Source: Pseudomonadota bacterium
GTDB lineage: Bacteria > Pseudomonadota > Gammaproteobacteria > Burkholderiales > Methylophilaceae
NCBI GenBank assembly: GCA_027621535.1
Contig: JAQCBB010000003.1
Span: forward strand, 1 to 50,386
Reading direction: 5' to 3'
DNA length: 50,386 nt
Every line of letters starts with the position of its first letter. Position 1 is the stretch's first letter. This document shows, piece after piece, positions 1 through 9,531 of this stretch. Below the pieces are notes generated by a model. The model saw nothing but the letters and a program-made list of their open reading frames with translations. It searched no databases and was not told where the DNA came from. The position numbers and the translations under genes are program-made.

Positions 1-140
1 GTGCCTACTAATGCTTTTTCTAGAAATTTAATTTCACTACCATCAGTTGTTTTAACTAGCTTAATGTTTGCATAAGTCAAACTAGAAATACCAACTAATG
101 CTGCTAATAGTGATGACACAACTACTTTTTTTGAAAACAT
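1..140 (-). CDS. N-terminal part of a secreted protein (truncated by window edge); possibly the cytochrome c of the xox cluster
   Basis: Reverse strand reads MFSKKVVVSSLLAALVGISSLTYANIKLVKTTDGSEIKFLEKALVGT, a clear signal peptide. Cytochrome identity is only suggested by position downstream of xoxF/xoxJ; no CxxCH is visible in the fragment. Confidence 0.6.
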   Translation of the reverse strand, partial: MFSKKVVVSSLLAALVGISSLTYANIKLVKTTDGSEIKFLEKALVG

Positions 141-290
141 AATATCTCCTATTTATATTTTGAGAATCAAAAGTTATATAAACTATTTATATAATCTAGA
201 CCCTCAAAACTGTTTAATAGTTTAATAATTTATAACTATCAGGGTTATTTAAAAATTAGATTATAGGTGATCAATCTTGAACATTATTAT

Positions 291-325
291 ATAAAAAAAG
301 GGGTGATAAATCACCCCTTTTTAAG
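291..325. terminator. Intrinsic terminator downstream of xoxJ, bidirectional-looking
   Basis: AAAAAAAGGGGTGATAAATCACCCCTTTTT: GC-rich stem flanked by A-tract and T-tract. Confidence 0.75.
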
Positions 326-344
326 ATTTTTTTTATAAAATTTA

Positions 345-1226
345 TTACTTGTGACGCTTATATCCATCCAGATTGCTTGAAAATTCCGGCTCCAAATATG
401 GAATGCCATATTCATCTAAAATCGTTAAAATTTTATCCCTATTTTTCATAATCACCGCTTCTATTTCATCACGTCGCTCAACTTCTCTTTTTCGTACACC
501 TGCCGAGATATTCCATAATGTCTTGCCTGTTTTTTTCACTTGCTCATATTCTGGAATCGGGACTATCACCATCTCAACTCCTGATTTCCTGGCATAATAT
601 CCAGCAAGGGGTCCCCATTCAATCGCAATATCAACCTCTCCAGAAACAACATCATTGATTAATTCACCTGGAGATAATGTTAAATCTCTTTGAATTCGGT
701 ATGGTTTAGCTTGTGACATTAAGTCTTTGTCATCTAAAGCAACAGTGACTGGACTTTTATCCTTAATCCCAATTACGCTTTTTCTTAAATCTTCTGACTC
801 CCAATCTTTGATATTTATACCGCTATCTTTTCGATATACCCAGACATACCCTGCTCGATAATATGGCTTGGTGGTATCGACAGCATCATAAGTTGTAGTA
901 GTTCCAATGAGGTAATCGCATCGATAAGCATTTAAAGTATTTTTTAAAAAACCAAAGCGATCAAACCAAAATTGATAAGATAATTCTTTTCCCATTTCTT
1001 TGGCTAATAATTCTGCAATTTTGTTTTCAAAACCTTCGCCCTTATCATTTGAATATGGAAGATTATTTGAATCCGCGCACACTTTAAATTCATTATCTTT
1101 TGGGACGCGTCTTGCTTCTCCAACCTTTCCATCACTATAAAGATCTCCAGCATATATAGTTCCCATGCTCACCAATGGTAACGACATTAACGCAATCAAA
1201 AGTGTAATTAATCTTTTCTTAGCCAT
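345..1226 (-). CDS. xoxJ: XoxJ/MxaJ-like periplasmic substrate-binding-fold protein associated with methanol dehydrogenase
   Basis: Signal peptide plus a solute-binding-type sequence (FKVCADSNNLPYSNDKGEGFENKIAELLAKEMG...) directly downstream of xoxF. Confidence 0.85.
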   Translation of the reverse strand: MAKKRLITLLIALMSLPLVSMGTIYAGDLYSDGKVGEARRVPKDNEFKVCADSNNLPYSNDKGEGFENKIAELLAKEMGKELSYQFWFDRFGFLKNTLNAYRCDYLIGTTTTYDAVDTTKPYYRAGYVWVYRKDSGINIKDWESEDLRKSVIGIKDKSPVTVALDDKDLMSQAKPYRIQRDLTLSPGELINDVVSGEVDIAIEWGPLAGYYARKSGVEMVIVPIPEYEQVKKTGKTLWNISAGVRKREVERRDEIEAVIMKNRDKILTILDEYGIPYLEPEFSSNLDGYKRHK

Positions 1227-1270
1227 ATCCGCATTTCCTTAAATTTATAAACAATTTTTCATAATTATAC

Positions 1271-1303
1271 ACAAAAAAAAACACCCTACCGAGGTAGGGT
1301 GTT
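1271..1303 (-). terminator. Intrinsic terminator between xoxF and xoxJ
   Basis: Minus strand ACACCCTACCTCGGTAGGGTGTTTTTTTTTG: perfect stem followed by a T-run. Confidence 0.8.
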
Positions 1304-1347
1304 TGTAAGACCAACTAACTAGTAATTAGTTTCTTATAATTTAGAAA

Positions 1348-3225
1348 TTATAAGCTAAATACTGTTAATGCACCGCCGCCAGGAGCTGCGTTGTATTTTG
1401 TTAGTTCTTTATAACCACCAGCAGCACCAAGTGCGTCTGTGTCATTTGTTAGACCAAGGTTCATAGCAACACCAGCCCAACCACCGATACCAGAAAGCGT
1501 ACCTACATATTGCTTACCTTTGTGGCCGTATGTGAAAGCATTACCAATAACACCTGAACCGACTTGGAATTTCCAAAGTTCTTTACCGCTTTTCGCGTCA
1601 AGAGCTTTCAACCAACGGTCTAATGTACCGTAGAAAACTAAGTCTGAGTCAGTTGTTAAAGCACCGCCCCAAGCTGAGAATTTCTCTTTGTTGTACCATA
1701 CTTTTTTGTTAGTCATTGGGTCATAAGCAGCGAAGCCACCCATTACACCGTCAGGACCAGCAAACATAGTAAGTGTCGCACCAACCCAAGGCTGACCAGC
1801 AACATATTTAGACTCAACTGGTTCGTATGTCATACAAACGTGGTTCATTGGTGAGTAAATTAAGCCAGTTTTAGGTGAGTATGCAGCAGGCTGTTGGTCT
1901 TTTGTACCAAGAGCTGCAGGACATGTACCTTTAGTGTTGTAATCTTGGTGAGTTGCATGTTCTGCAACTTTGTTTGGAACACCAGATTTTAGGTCAACGT
2001 CAGTTGCCCAGTTCACGAATGGGTGAACTTTTTCAGCAGCAACTAATACGCCGTTGTCAGCTTGCCATGTGTAAGCAAAACCGTTTCTGTCATGGTGCCA
2101 AGCGTATGTTTTACCACCTTTGTCAAATAAGATAACTTCGTTAATACCGTCGTAATCCCATTCGTCGTGTGGTGTCATTTGCATACCCCAACGTGCCATA
2201 CCTGTATCTAAGTCACGAGCAAAAACTGTCATAGACCATTTGTTGTCACCAGGACGTACGTCTGGGTTCCAAACAGATGGGTTACCTGTACCGTAGTACA
2301 CTAAGTTTGTTTTTGCATCATATGGCCACCAGCCCCATACAGAGCCACCACCATGTTGCCAACCATCTTTAACTGCTTGTGGTTTTAGCCATGTTTTAAG
2401 ACCTAAGTCAGCTACGCCACCTTGTAGTTTGTCAGTTGGGATCTTTTTGAAAGAACCACCTGTTTTGTTACCACCGTTTACATCTTCGTAGCTTGATAGA
2501 GCTGAGTATAAAGGTGTGTCTTTGTTAAAGTCTGAACCGATAAGAACTTCTTTATCTGGACCTGTTGAATATGCTTTCCATGCTGTAGAACCGTCTTTAA
2601 TGTTAAGTGCTTGGAAGAAGCAACGAACACCGAATTCAGCGCCTGAACAACCTTGAAGCACTTTGTCTTTGATCACGTGAGGAGCTGAAGTGTTAGTAGC
2701 GCCAACTGCTGGATCAGTAATTTTAGCAGTCCAAACTTCTTTACCAGATTTAGCATCTAGAGCAACCATGAGACCATCGTTTTGTTGAAGAAAAATTTTA
2801 CCATCGCCAAAACCTAGACCGCGGTTAACGTTGTCACAGCATAATACTGCTTGAACGCTTGGATCTTGTTTTGGGAAGTATGACCATACGATTTTTTGAT
2901 CGTTGTTTAGGTCTAAAGCGTAAACGTTATTTGGGAACGCTGTGTGTACATACATTGTGCTACCAATAACTAATGGTGAGCCTTCGTGACCACGGTTAAC
3001 ACCAGTCGCGAATGTCCATGCAGCTTTAAGGTTCTTAACGTTACCTTTGTTGATCTGAGTTAAAGCTGAGTGACCATTGTTTGTGTGGTTACCACGTGGG
3101 TGAGCCCAATTGTTCGCATCAGCAATAGCTTTTTCTTGATCAGCAGCAGCAGAAGCAACCATAGGGGCTGCGACAGCAAAACCAGCTACTAAACCAAGAG
3201 CTAATTTGATTTTATTTAATTTCAT
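1348..3225 (-). CDS. xoxF: Lanthanide-dependent PQQ methanol dehydrogenase XoxF (ORF track start 3240; 3225 preferred)
   Basis: PQQ beta-propeller repeats, vicinal Cys pair (LCCDNVNRG), and the Ln-type Asp-x-Asp in PHDEWDYDGINEV. A GGAG Shine-Dalgarno-like element lies just upstream of MKLNKIKLALG. Confidence 0.96.
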   Translation of the reverse strand: MKLNKIKLALGLVAGFAVAAPMVASAAADQEKAIADANNWAHPRGNHTNNGHSALTQINKGNVKNLKAAWTFATGVNRGHEGSPLVIGSTMYVHTAFPNNVYALDLNNDQKIVWSYFPKQDPSVQAVLCCDNVNRGLGFGDGKIFLQQNDGLMVALDAKSGKEVWTAKITDPAVGATNTSAPHVIKDKVLQGCSGAEFGVRCFFQALNIKDGSTAWKAYSTGPDKEVLIGSDFNKDTPLYSALSSYEDVNGGNKTGGSFKKIPTDKLQGGVADLGLKTWLKPQAVKDGWQHGGGSVWGWWPYDAKTNLVYYGTGNPSVWNPDVRPGDNKWSMTVFARDLDTGMARWGMQMTPHDEWDYDGINEVILFDKGGKTYAWHHDRNGFAYTWQADNGVLVAAEKVHPFVNWATDVDLKSGVPNKVAEHATHQDYNTKGTCPAALGTKDQQPAAYSPKTGLIYSPMNHVCMTYEPVESKYVAGQPWVGATLTMFAGPDGVMGGFAAYDPMTNKKVWYNKEKFSAWGGALTTDSDLVFYGTLDRWLKALDAKSGKELWKFQVGSGVIGNAFTYGHKGKQYVGTLSGIGGWAGVAMNLGLTNDTDALGAAGGYKELTKYNAAPGGGALTVFSL

Positions 3226-3340
3226 TATATAAATCTCCATAGTTAAAACTAAGGGTTTAAAAAAAGAGCAAATAAATTCCCCTCTATAAAAAATTTACAC
3301 AGTGGACTTCATTTACTGTAGCACTAATATCACGTGCTTG

Positions 3341-3392
3341 TGGGTTAATATATACCCATCTTTTATAAATTGCAACAGTTTTGTTACAATTT
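3341..3392 (-). promoter_or_regulatory. Candidate xoxF sigma70-type promoter with overlapping inverted repeats
   Basis: On the minus strand TTGCAA (3370-3375), 17-nt spacer, TATATT (3347-3352). Dyad AAATTGCAAC-N6-GTTACAATTT (3367-3392) and dyad TGGGT-N8-ACCCA (3341-3358). Confidence 0.55.
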
Positions 3393-3558
3393 ATTTACAT
3401 TTTTTGATTTAAATTTCTTATTAATATATCTTGTATCTCAGATTGTGTATTACTCAACATATAGTATATGAATGCATAAAATTCAAACAATTTAGATTGT
3501 TATATAATGCTAATTAACGTACAAAATAAACTTAAATATTAAGAAAGTTTGCTGCCCC

Positions 3559-4500
3559 ATGAAGACCCTGTTCCCAGAAATTGAACCCTATGAAATCTAC
3601 GCATTGTCAGTAGAGTCCGGTCACACCATCTACGTCGAGGAGTCAGGCAATCCAATGGGTAAACCGATTATTTTTTTGCATGGAGGCCCAGGTGGAGGAA
3701 CGGGATCAAAACAAAGACGTTTTTTTGATCCCAAACATTACCGGATTGTTCTTTTTGATCAACGTGGTTGTGGAAAAAGTACTCCCCAAGGTGAAATTGT
3801 AAATAACACCACCGATGATTTAATCGATGATATTGAAACAATTCGGAAACATTTGAATATTGAGCAGTGGATTTTATTTGGTGGCTCTTGGGGCAGCACC
3901 CTTGCTCTTGCTTACTATGTCAAATTTCCCAAACTTGTCATTGGATTAATCTTAAGAGGTATTTTTCTAAGCCGTACATTTGAGTTGGAATGGTTTATTA
4001 AGGAGGTTGCCATTTTCTTCCCACGTAAATATCAAAAACTTTTAGATTTTCATCACACCATTAATAAAGAATCCCTCGTATCTGATTACTCTCGGTTGGT
4101 GTTTGGTAAAGATCTAAAGGTCGCCAGGAAAGCGGCTCATGCTTGGAATAGTTTTGAAGGAAGCATCTTAAAGCTCACTTATGAAGACAATGTTGCCCCT
4201 CCTGAAATTAATTACGAAGATGAATTAGCCAGAGCTCGTGTTCAATTACACTATATTAAACATCATTGTTTTGTGAATGGGGATGAAATTTTAAATAAAC
4301 TTCAATCTTTAAAAAAAATTCCTACCGTTATCGTTCAAGGTCAATACGATATGGTCTGCCCACCACAAACCGCCTTTGATCTTCATCAGGCTTTACCCCA
4401 TGCAGAATTTCATTTAATCGTTGATGCTGGGCATTCAGCATCTGAAACTGGCATCACCGATGCCCTGATCAAAGCCACAGAAGCATTTAAAAAAATCTAA
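3559..4500 (+). CDS. pip: Proline iminopeptidase (alpha/beta hydrolase, S33)
   Basis: HGGPGGG oxyanion motif, GGSWGSTLALAY nucleophile elbow, DAGHS histidine. Confidence 0.93.
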   Translation: MKTLFPEIEPYEIYALSVESGHTIYVEESGNPMGKPIIFLHGGPGGGTGSKQRRFFDPKHYRIVLFDQRGCGKSTPQGEIVNNTTDDLIDDIETIRKHLNIEQWILFGGSWGSTLALAYYVKFPKLVIGLILRGIFLSRTFELEWFIKEVAIFFPRKYQKLLDFHHTINKESLVSDYSRLVFGKDLKVARKAAHAWNSFEGSILKLTYEDNVAPPEINYEDELARARVQLHYIKHHCFVNGDEILNKLQSLKKIPTVIVQGQYDMVCPPQTAFDLHQALPHAEFHLIVDAGHSASETGITDALIKATEAFKKI

Positions 4501-5691
4501 ATGAATTTATTTCTTTGGAAAAATAAATTTTACTTTTCACACTTTTCAAAGAATTTAAACCACCATAGATTCTTTTCTTTATGTGCGACAACTAGTTTTT
4601 ATTTTTTATTTACTTTGATCCCATTTATTATTCTGATTTTTTTACTATTAAGCAAATGGGTGTCAAATTCAGATATTTTATTGCTTGAACTGCATAATGT
4701 AACCAATAATCTTTTACCTGAAATATCTGAGTTGATGATGATTCAAGTGAAAAAATTCACCACAGACTCAAAAGGTTTAAGTTGGATTTGGTTTTTAATT
4801 TTATTTGGGGCTGCGAGTCCATTGGCAAATGCGTTAAGGAAAAATTTTCAATTAATTTTCAATATCCAAATAAAAAGACGATTTTTAACAAATAAAATAA
4901 TCGATGTCATTGTGCTGCTGCTGATTATTTCTCTTTTTTTCAGTTACATTTTTATTTCAAAGTATCTTCAAAATTTAGCCTCTGTCTTCCATGCACTGAT
5001 TCCCTTCAGTGAAAAATCATTTTTGTTAATATTGTTTTCAAGTATTCTCATGCTCACCGTGATGACCATTTTTTACAGCATTATGGTTCCGATAAAAAGA
5101 TTACCAAAAATATTATTGATCATTGGCGCTGCAGCCACCTGTTCTGTATGGATATTTTTGCATGAAATGTTCGATGTCATTATGAATATGAGCCAGTCTT
5201 ATGGAATATTTTATGGAAGCATGAGAAATTTATTTATCTCTTTGATCTGGTTATTTTTAAATATTGCCGGATTACTCTTTGGAGTGGAGTTAATTGCCTT
5301 TATTAATAATAAAGATGTTTTCAAATATCGGGTGTTGTTAATGCAGCCAAATCGGATCTTAATCGAAAACTTTTTTAACAATAAAATTGAGCGTTTTAAA
5401 AAAGACGAGATCCTGTTTAATCATGGAAGTCCATCAGCTTTTTTGTACTTTATAGTCGAGGGTCAAATTGAGACTATCATTAATAATCAAAAAAGGGTTT
5501 TGCATAACAACGAATATTTTGGAGAGCTTTCCATTATTAACAATTCTAAAAGAGTGGGTGATGCTAAGGTGGTTTCTGATTGGGCGAAAGTCATTAAAAT
5601 TCCTCAGCTCGCTTTTAAAAAATTACTCAAAGAGGACATAAGCTTTCAGAATGATATTCTCAAAAATTTAAATAAGATTATTATTAACTAA
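4501..5691 (+). CDS. YihY/BrkB-family membrane protein with C-terminal cyclic-nucleotide-binding-like domain
   Basis: Multi-TM BrkB-like N-terminal region. C-terminal FKKDEILFNHGSPSAFLYFIVEGQIETI...NNEYFGELSIINNSKRVGDAKVV resembles a cNMP-binding fold. ATG follows the pip stop directly (TAAATG). Confidence 0.82.
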   Translation: MNLFLWKNKFYFSHFSKNLNHHRFFSLCATTSFYFLFTLIPFIILIFLLLSKWVSNSDILLLELHNVTNNLLPEISELMMIQVKKFTTDSKGLSWIWFLILFGAASPLANALRKNFQLIFNIQIKRRFLTNKIIDVIVLLLIISLFFSYIFISKYLQNLASVFHALIPFSEKSFLLILFSSILMLTVMTIFYSIMVPIKRLPKILLIIGAAATCSVWIFLHEMFDVIMNMSQSYGIFYGSMRNLFISLIWLFLNIAGLLFGVELIAFINNKDVFKYRVLLMQPNRILIENFFNNKIERFKKDEILFNHGSPSAFLYFIVEGQIETIINNQKRVLHNNEYFGELSIINNSKRVGDAKVVSDWAKVIKIPQLAFKKLLKEDISFQNDILKNLNKIIIN

Positions 5692-7280
5692 CTCTTCAAG
5701 CTTGGCTTTAAATCAAAGGCGATGCAAATTCTCTCTTCATTAGAATTAAAGGCAATGGTTCGATGAAACACGCAGGATGGAAAAAAAATTACATCGCCCT
5801 CATCAGGAAGGATGGTTAATTTTGGGAAGTTGTTATGTTGCTTTGGGTAATTATCCCCATCAGTACTTAATTCAATGGCTCCCTCATCAGGGCTTTCTCT
5901 CAGCTTTGGAATACTTAAATATACAGCTCCACTGATCCAACCATCCTCATGAATATGAGAATTTAAGTGCCCCCCTTGTTTCATTCTCACATACCAGGAG
6001 CTACTAAATTGTATGTCTTTAGGAAAAAGTTTAATAAATGCACAAGGACTATTTTGATGCATCTCGTAATACTTTTGAATCATTTTTTCTAAAGCCAAAG
6101 ATAACAGCTGAAATGATTTTTCATTGCGCTGAAATAAATTTCCTGAAGATTGAATTCCGTTATATAACCTGCTTTGCTTGCGATCTGAAATTTCAGTTTG
6201 CTCGATATCTGACAACAAATCAAATCGAAGCTTGTGATTATTGTGCACGAGTTCCGGTACCCTCTCATGTAAAACAAATTCCAATGGGTTTGGGCAAAAG
6301 TTGTACAAATCCGGTTTATTAAAATTTACAGCGTAATGATTCGAGAGCGTGGCAAGCAATGGAGATGTATGCTTTGTACCAATGACTTTTTTTAATTTTT
6401 GTTCAAATTGATTAAATTGTTTTAACTTATAGTGGCAATACAAAGCCCTTGATGGGGCATCATATAGATTAGCTTTCTCAAAATGAGGAATCGCTGACTC
6501 AAATAGTTGATTATCGTAATAAAAAATAGCAAGTTGATAATTGGCTTTTGGGTGATGGGGATCAACCTCAATGGCCTTCAGTAAAAACTTTTTCCCCTCA
6601 TTAATATTGCCATCGTGCCATAGCGCATCCCCAATATCCGTAAAAAATTCTGCATTATCTTGTTCTAGATTAATTGCATTTTCATATTCTTGTATAGCTG
6701 ATTTAAGTTGACCTTGATTTCTCAGTGCTCCAGCTAAATTGAAGTATGTTCTAGAGGTTTTGGCAATCATCAAAGATTTTCTATAAATATCAATCGCCTC
6801 ACCTAATCTTCCTTGCTGCTGGTAAACCGATCCCATATTATTTAATGCCTCATAAAAACCGGGTTGTATGTGGATTGTTTTTTGATAATTTACAATGGCC
6901 TCGTCAAAATTTCCAAGCTGTTGAAACAAAATCCCCTTGTTGAAAAACACTTCAACAAAATCAGGCCTTAACCTAATCGCTCGATCATAACAATTTAATG
7001 CACCTTGAGAATCATTTAAATTGAATTTAACTGCGCCTAGGTTAAATATAATCTCAGGAATTTGATCATTTATTTTTAGCGCCTGTTCATAAGATCTTTG
7101 AGCATTAATCAAATCTCCAGTTTTTTCGAAACAGGCGCCCAAAATATTCCATAAAAATATTTCATTAGGTAAATGTTTAATGAAGCTTTGTGCTTGTTTT
7201 ATTGCACTCTTGTAATCCCCCTGGTCATGAAGCTGGATAATATGTTGAATATTACTTTGTGTTAAATTTTTCATTATCAT
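5688..7280 (-). CDS. TPR-repeat protein with C-terminal 2OG-Fe(II) oxygenase-like domain
   Basis: About eight TPR-like units, then SSWYVRMKQGGHLNSHIHEDGWISGAVYLSIP...DEGDVIFFPSCVFHRTIAFNSNEERICIAFDL (HxD...H metal triad and downstream Arg). Confidence 0.85.
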   Translation of the reverse strand: MIMKNLTQSNIQHIIQLHDQGDYKSAIKQAQSFIKHLPNEIFLWNILGACFEKTGDLINAQRSYEQALKINDQIPEIIFNLGAVKFNLNDSQGALNCYDRAIRLRPDFVEVFFNKGILFQQLGNFDEAIVNYQKTIHIQPGFYEALNNMGSVYQQQGRLGEAIDIYRKSLMIAKTSRTYFNLAGALRNQGQLKSAIQEYENAINLEQDNAEFFTDIGDALWHDGNINEGKKFLLKAIEVDPHHPKANYQLAIFYYDNQLFESAIPHFEKANLYDAPSRALYCHYKLKQFNQFEQKLKKVIGTKHTSPLLATLSNHYAVNFNKPDLYNFCPNPLEFVLHERVPELVHNNHKLRFDLLSDIEQTEISDRKQSRLYNGIQSSGNLFQRNEKSFQLLSLALEKMIQKYYEMHQNSPCAFIKLFPKDIQFSSSWYVRMKQGGHLNSHIHEDGWISGAVYLSIPKLRESPDEGAIELSTDGDNYPKQHNNFPKLTILPDEGDVIFFPSCVFHRTIAFNSNEERICIAFDLKPSLKS

Positions 7281-7370
7281 GTCATTGGAATTTTTAAATA
7301 ATTTTCCTTACAACTTTATATTAACAAATTATTTGATCTGATTATCAAACCTCTACGTTGTCGTGATAAA

Positions 7371-8636
7371 ATGCGCGCTATGGATAATATCACTTCAATC
7401 AATTTAATTGGATCAGTACTTTTTGCTATAGCAATTTTACATACTTTTTCAACCAAGTACTTTGAGCATTTAGCACACACCCACAAAAAATTTTCTGGAC
7501 TCTTACATTTATTAGGTGAGGTTGAAATTGTCTTTGGTTTTTGGGCCATGATACTGATTATTTTTATGTTTGTCCTCGAGGGCAAAACATCAGCCGTTGA
7601 ATATGTGGATTCTAGAAACTTTACCGAACCTATGTTTGTGTTTGTAATTATGGTGATTGCCGCAACAAAGCCTATTCTAGAATTTTCAGAAAAACTGGTC
7701 ATCTTGTTGAGTAAGTTAATTCCGATTAAAAAAGAGATTGGTATGTTTTTCTTATTATTGAGTTTTGTCCCCCTTCTCGGATCATTTATTACTGAACCAG
7801 CGGCGATGACCCTTGCCGCTCTCCTGCTTGGACGATTGTATTATAAAAGTAACTTATCAAATACATTGAAGTATTTAACTTTAGGCGTGTTATTTGTAAA
7901 TATCTCCATAGGCGGAACACTGACCCCCTACGCTGCACCGCCCGTGCTCATGGTTGCAGCGACATGGAATTGGGATATCTTATTTATGCTTGAAAATTTT
8001 GGCTGGAGATCATCCATTGCCGTTTTAATCAATGCAACTCTTCTTACATTTATTTTCAGAAAAGAAATTCAAAATATAAATTTCAATCCCCAAGCAAAAA
8101 GTGATGTTCCTATAGCCCTGACTCTTGTTCATTTATTATTTCTTTTAGGTGTTGTTATTTTTGCTCATCATCCGGCAGTGTTTATGTCACTTTTTTTATT
8201 TTTTCTTGGAATCACAACAGCTTACAAACATTATCAATCTGAATTAATTCTTAAAGAAGCTTTATTAGTTGCTTTTTTCTTGGCTGGGCTGGTGGTAATT
8301 GGAGGCGTTCAGCAATGGTGGTTGCAACCGATTTTAGTTTCGATGAGTGATAATGCAGTATATTTTGGGGCAACAATTTTAACTGCTTTTACTGACAATG
8401 CAGCGTTAACCTACTTAGGTTCTTTGGTTGATGGACTGAGTGATCCCTTTAAAATTTCACTAGTTGCAGGTGCGGTCACAGGGGGCGGCCTCACAGTCAT
8501 TGCGAATGCACCCAATCCTGCAGGAATTAGTATCTTAAAGCAGCATTTTGATGAACAATCGATTAGTCCATTGGGATTATTGGCAAGCGCACTTGCTCCA
8601 ACATTGGTTGCTATTGTTTTATTTAGGGTTATCTAG
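7371..8636 (+). CDS. Putative Na+/H+ antiporter, multi-TM (start may be 7380)
   Basis: Polytopic membrane protein with antiporter-like motifs (EPAAMTLAALLLGRLYYK, GGTLTPYAAPPVLMVAATW, TAFTDNAALTYLGSL). Confidence 0.75.
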   Translation: MRAMDNITSINLIGSVLFAIAILHTFSTKYFEHLAHTHKKFSGLLHLLGEVEIVFGFWAMILIIFMFVLEGKTSAVEYVDSRNFTEPMFVFVIMVIAATKPILEFSEKLVILLSKLIPIKKEIGMFFLLLSFVPLLGSFITEPAAMTLAALLLGRLYYKSNLSNTLKYLTLGVLFVNISIGGTLTPYAAPPVLMVAATWNWDILFMLENFGWRSSIAVLINATLLTFIFRKEIQNINFNPQAKSDVPIALTLVHLLFLLGVVIFAHHPAVFMSLFLFFLGITTAYKHYQSELILKEALLVAFFLAGLVVIGGVQQWWLQPILVSMSDNAVYFGATILTAFTDNAALTYLGSLVDGLSDPFKISLVAGAVTGGGLTVIANAPNPAGISILKQHFDEQSISPLGLLASALAPTLVAIVLFRVI

Positions 8637-8637
8637 T

Positions 8638-9531
8638 TTGTCCAAGACAACATATGCTATTGATTTAAAAAAATTAAAATTAACCCGAGAACGGGCCAAA
8701 CTATCCGTTCAAGATGCAGCTTCCTCTTGCAGTTTGTCTCCTCAACAAATAAATTCAATTGAAAATGATTTAGATGTTGGTTTTTTTAATGAGCATTTTA
8801 AAGAAATAGCCGTCAAAAAATATATTAAATACCTTGGCTTAACCCAATCAGAAATCCTGATTCCCGAGAAAGATACTCATAGCCAAGAAGTTGAACCCTC
8901 GAAACAGAAATTAACCCCCGAAATAAATATTCAAAGGCTTGTTAAAATTGCGATAACAAAAAAGAAAAGTACAATTATTTTTGTTCTATCAGTGGCTCTA
9001 TTGCTCATGGTTGCCCTTAAGGATCCAATTGAAACGGAAGACAATCTTCAAGAAAATGAAATTGCAGTAGATGCGTTGAGTGATAACCAAACTGATTTAT
9101 CCCTATCAGATGAGCCGATACTGATTAATGAACACGATGATCATTCTCATTCTTCATCTATTTCTATTATTGCAAACACTGAAGTAGCTCCTGTGAACAA
9201 TCCGAGCGACTGTATTGGCTTGTTAAATACTGATAATTTTCAAAATTATCAAACAAAGTATGTCCCTGAAAAACCCAATAATTATATTCACATTAAATCC
9301 TCATTGACCCAAACGCTATGTATTCAGTCAGGAAATGAAGAAGCTAAATCAATTGTAGTCACAGAATCTGAACCATTAAATTTTAAGGGGGGTGCACCAT
9401 TTTTACTACACATCAACGAGCCAGATAAAGTAGAGGTGTATTTTCAAGGCTGGAAAGTATCGCTGAATCCTAACTTTCAAGTCTTTAAGATTAACTCTTA
9501 CCAAGATCCGACTTTAACAAGCCTCGAGTAA
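8638..9531 (+). CDS. RodZ-like helix-turn-helix / single-TM protein (TTG start proposed; ORF track start 8548 lies inside the upstream gene)
   Basis: N-terminal Xre-like HTH ([30 protein letters not shown]), [19 protein letters not shown]-terminal beta-rich RodZ-type domain ([26 protein letters not shown]). Confidence 0.75.
   Translation: MSKTTYAIDLKKLKLTRERAKLSVQDAASSCSLSPQQINSIENDLDVGFFNEHFKEIAVKKYIKYLGLTQSEILIPEKDTHSQEVEPSKQKLTPEINIQRLVKIAITKKKSTIIFVLSVALLLMVALKDPIETEDNLQENEIAVDALSDNQTDLSLSDEPILINEHDDHSHSSSISIIANTEVAPVNNPSDCIGLLNTDNFQNYQTKYVPEKPNNYIHIKSSLTQTLCIQSGNEEAKSIVVTESEPLNFKGGAPFLLHINEPDKVEVYFQGWKVSLNPNFQVFKINSYQDPTLTSLE

Noticed and set aside
1953-2135. Small plus-strand ORFs inside xoxF (1439-1633, 1953-2135)
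   Set aside because: Antisense to a strongly conserved gene, with no ribosome-binding site or domain support.
7316-7702. 128-aa minus-strand ORF
   Set aside because: Antisense to the antiporter gene; no recognisable domain or gene context.
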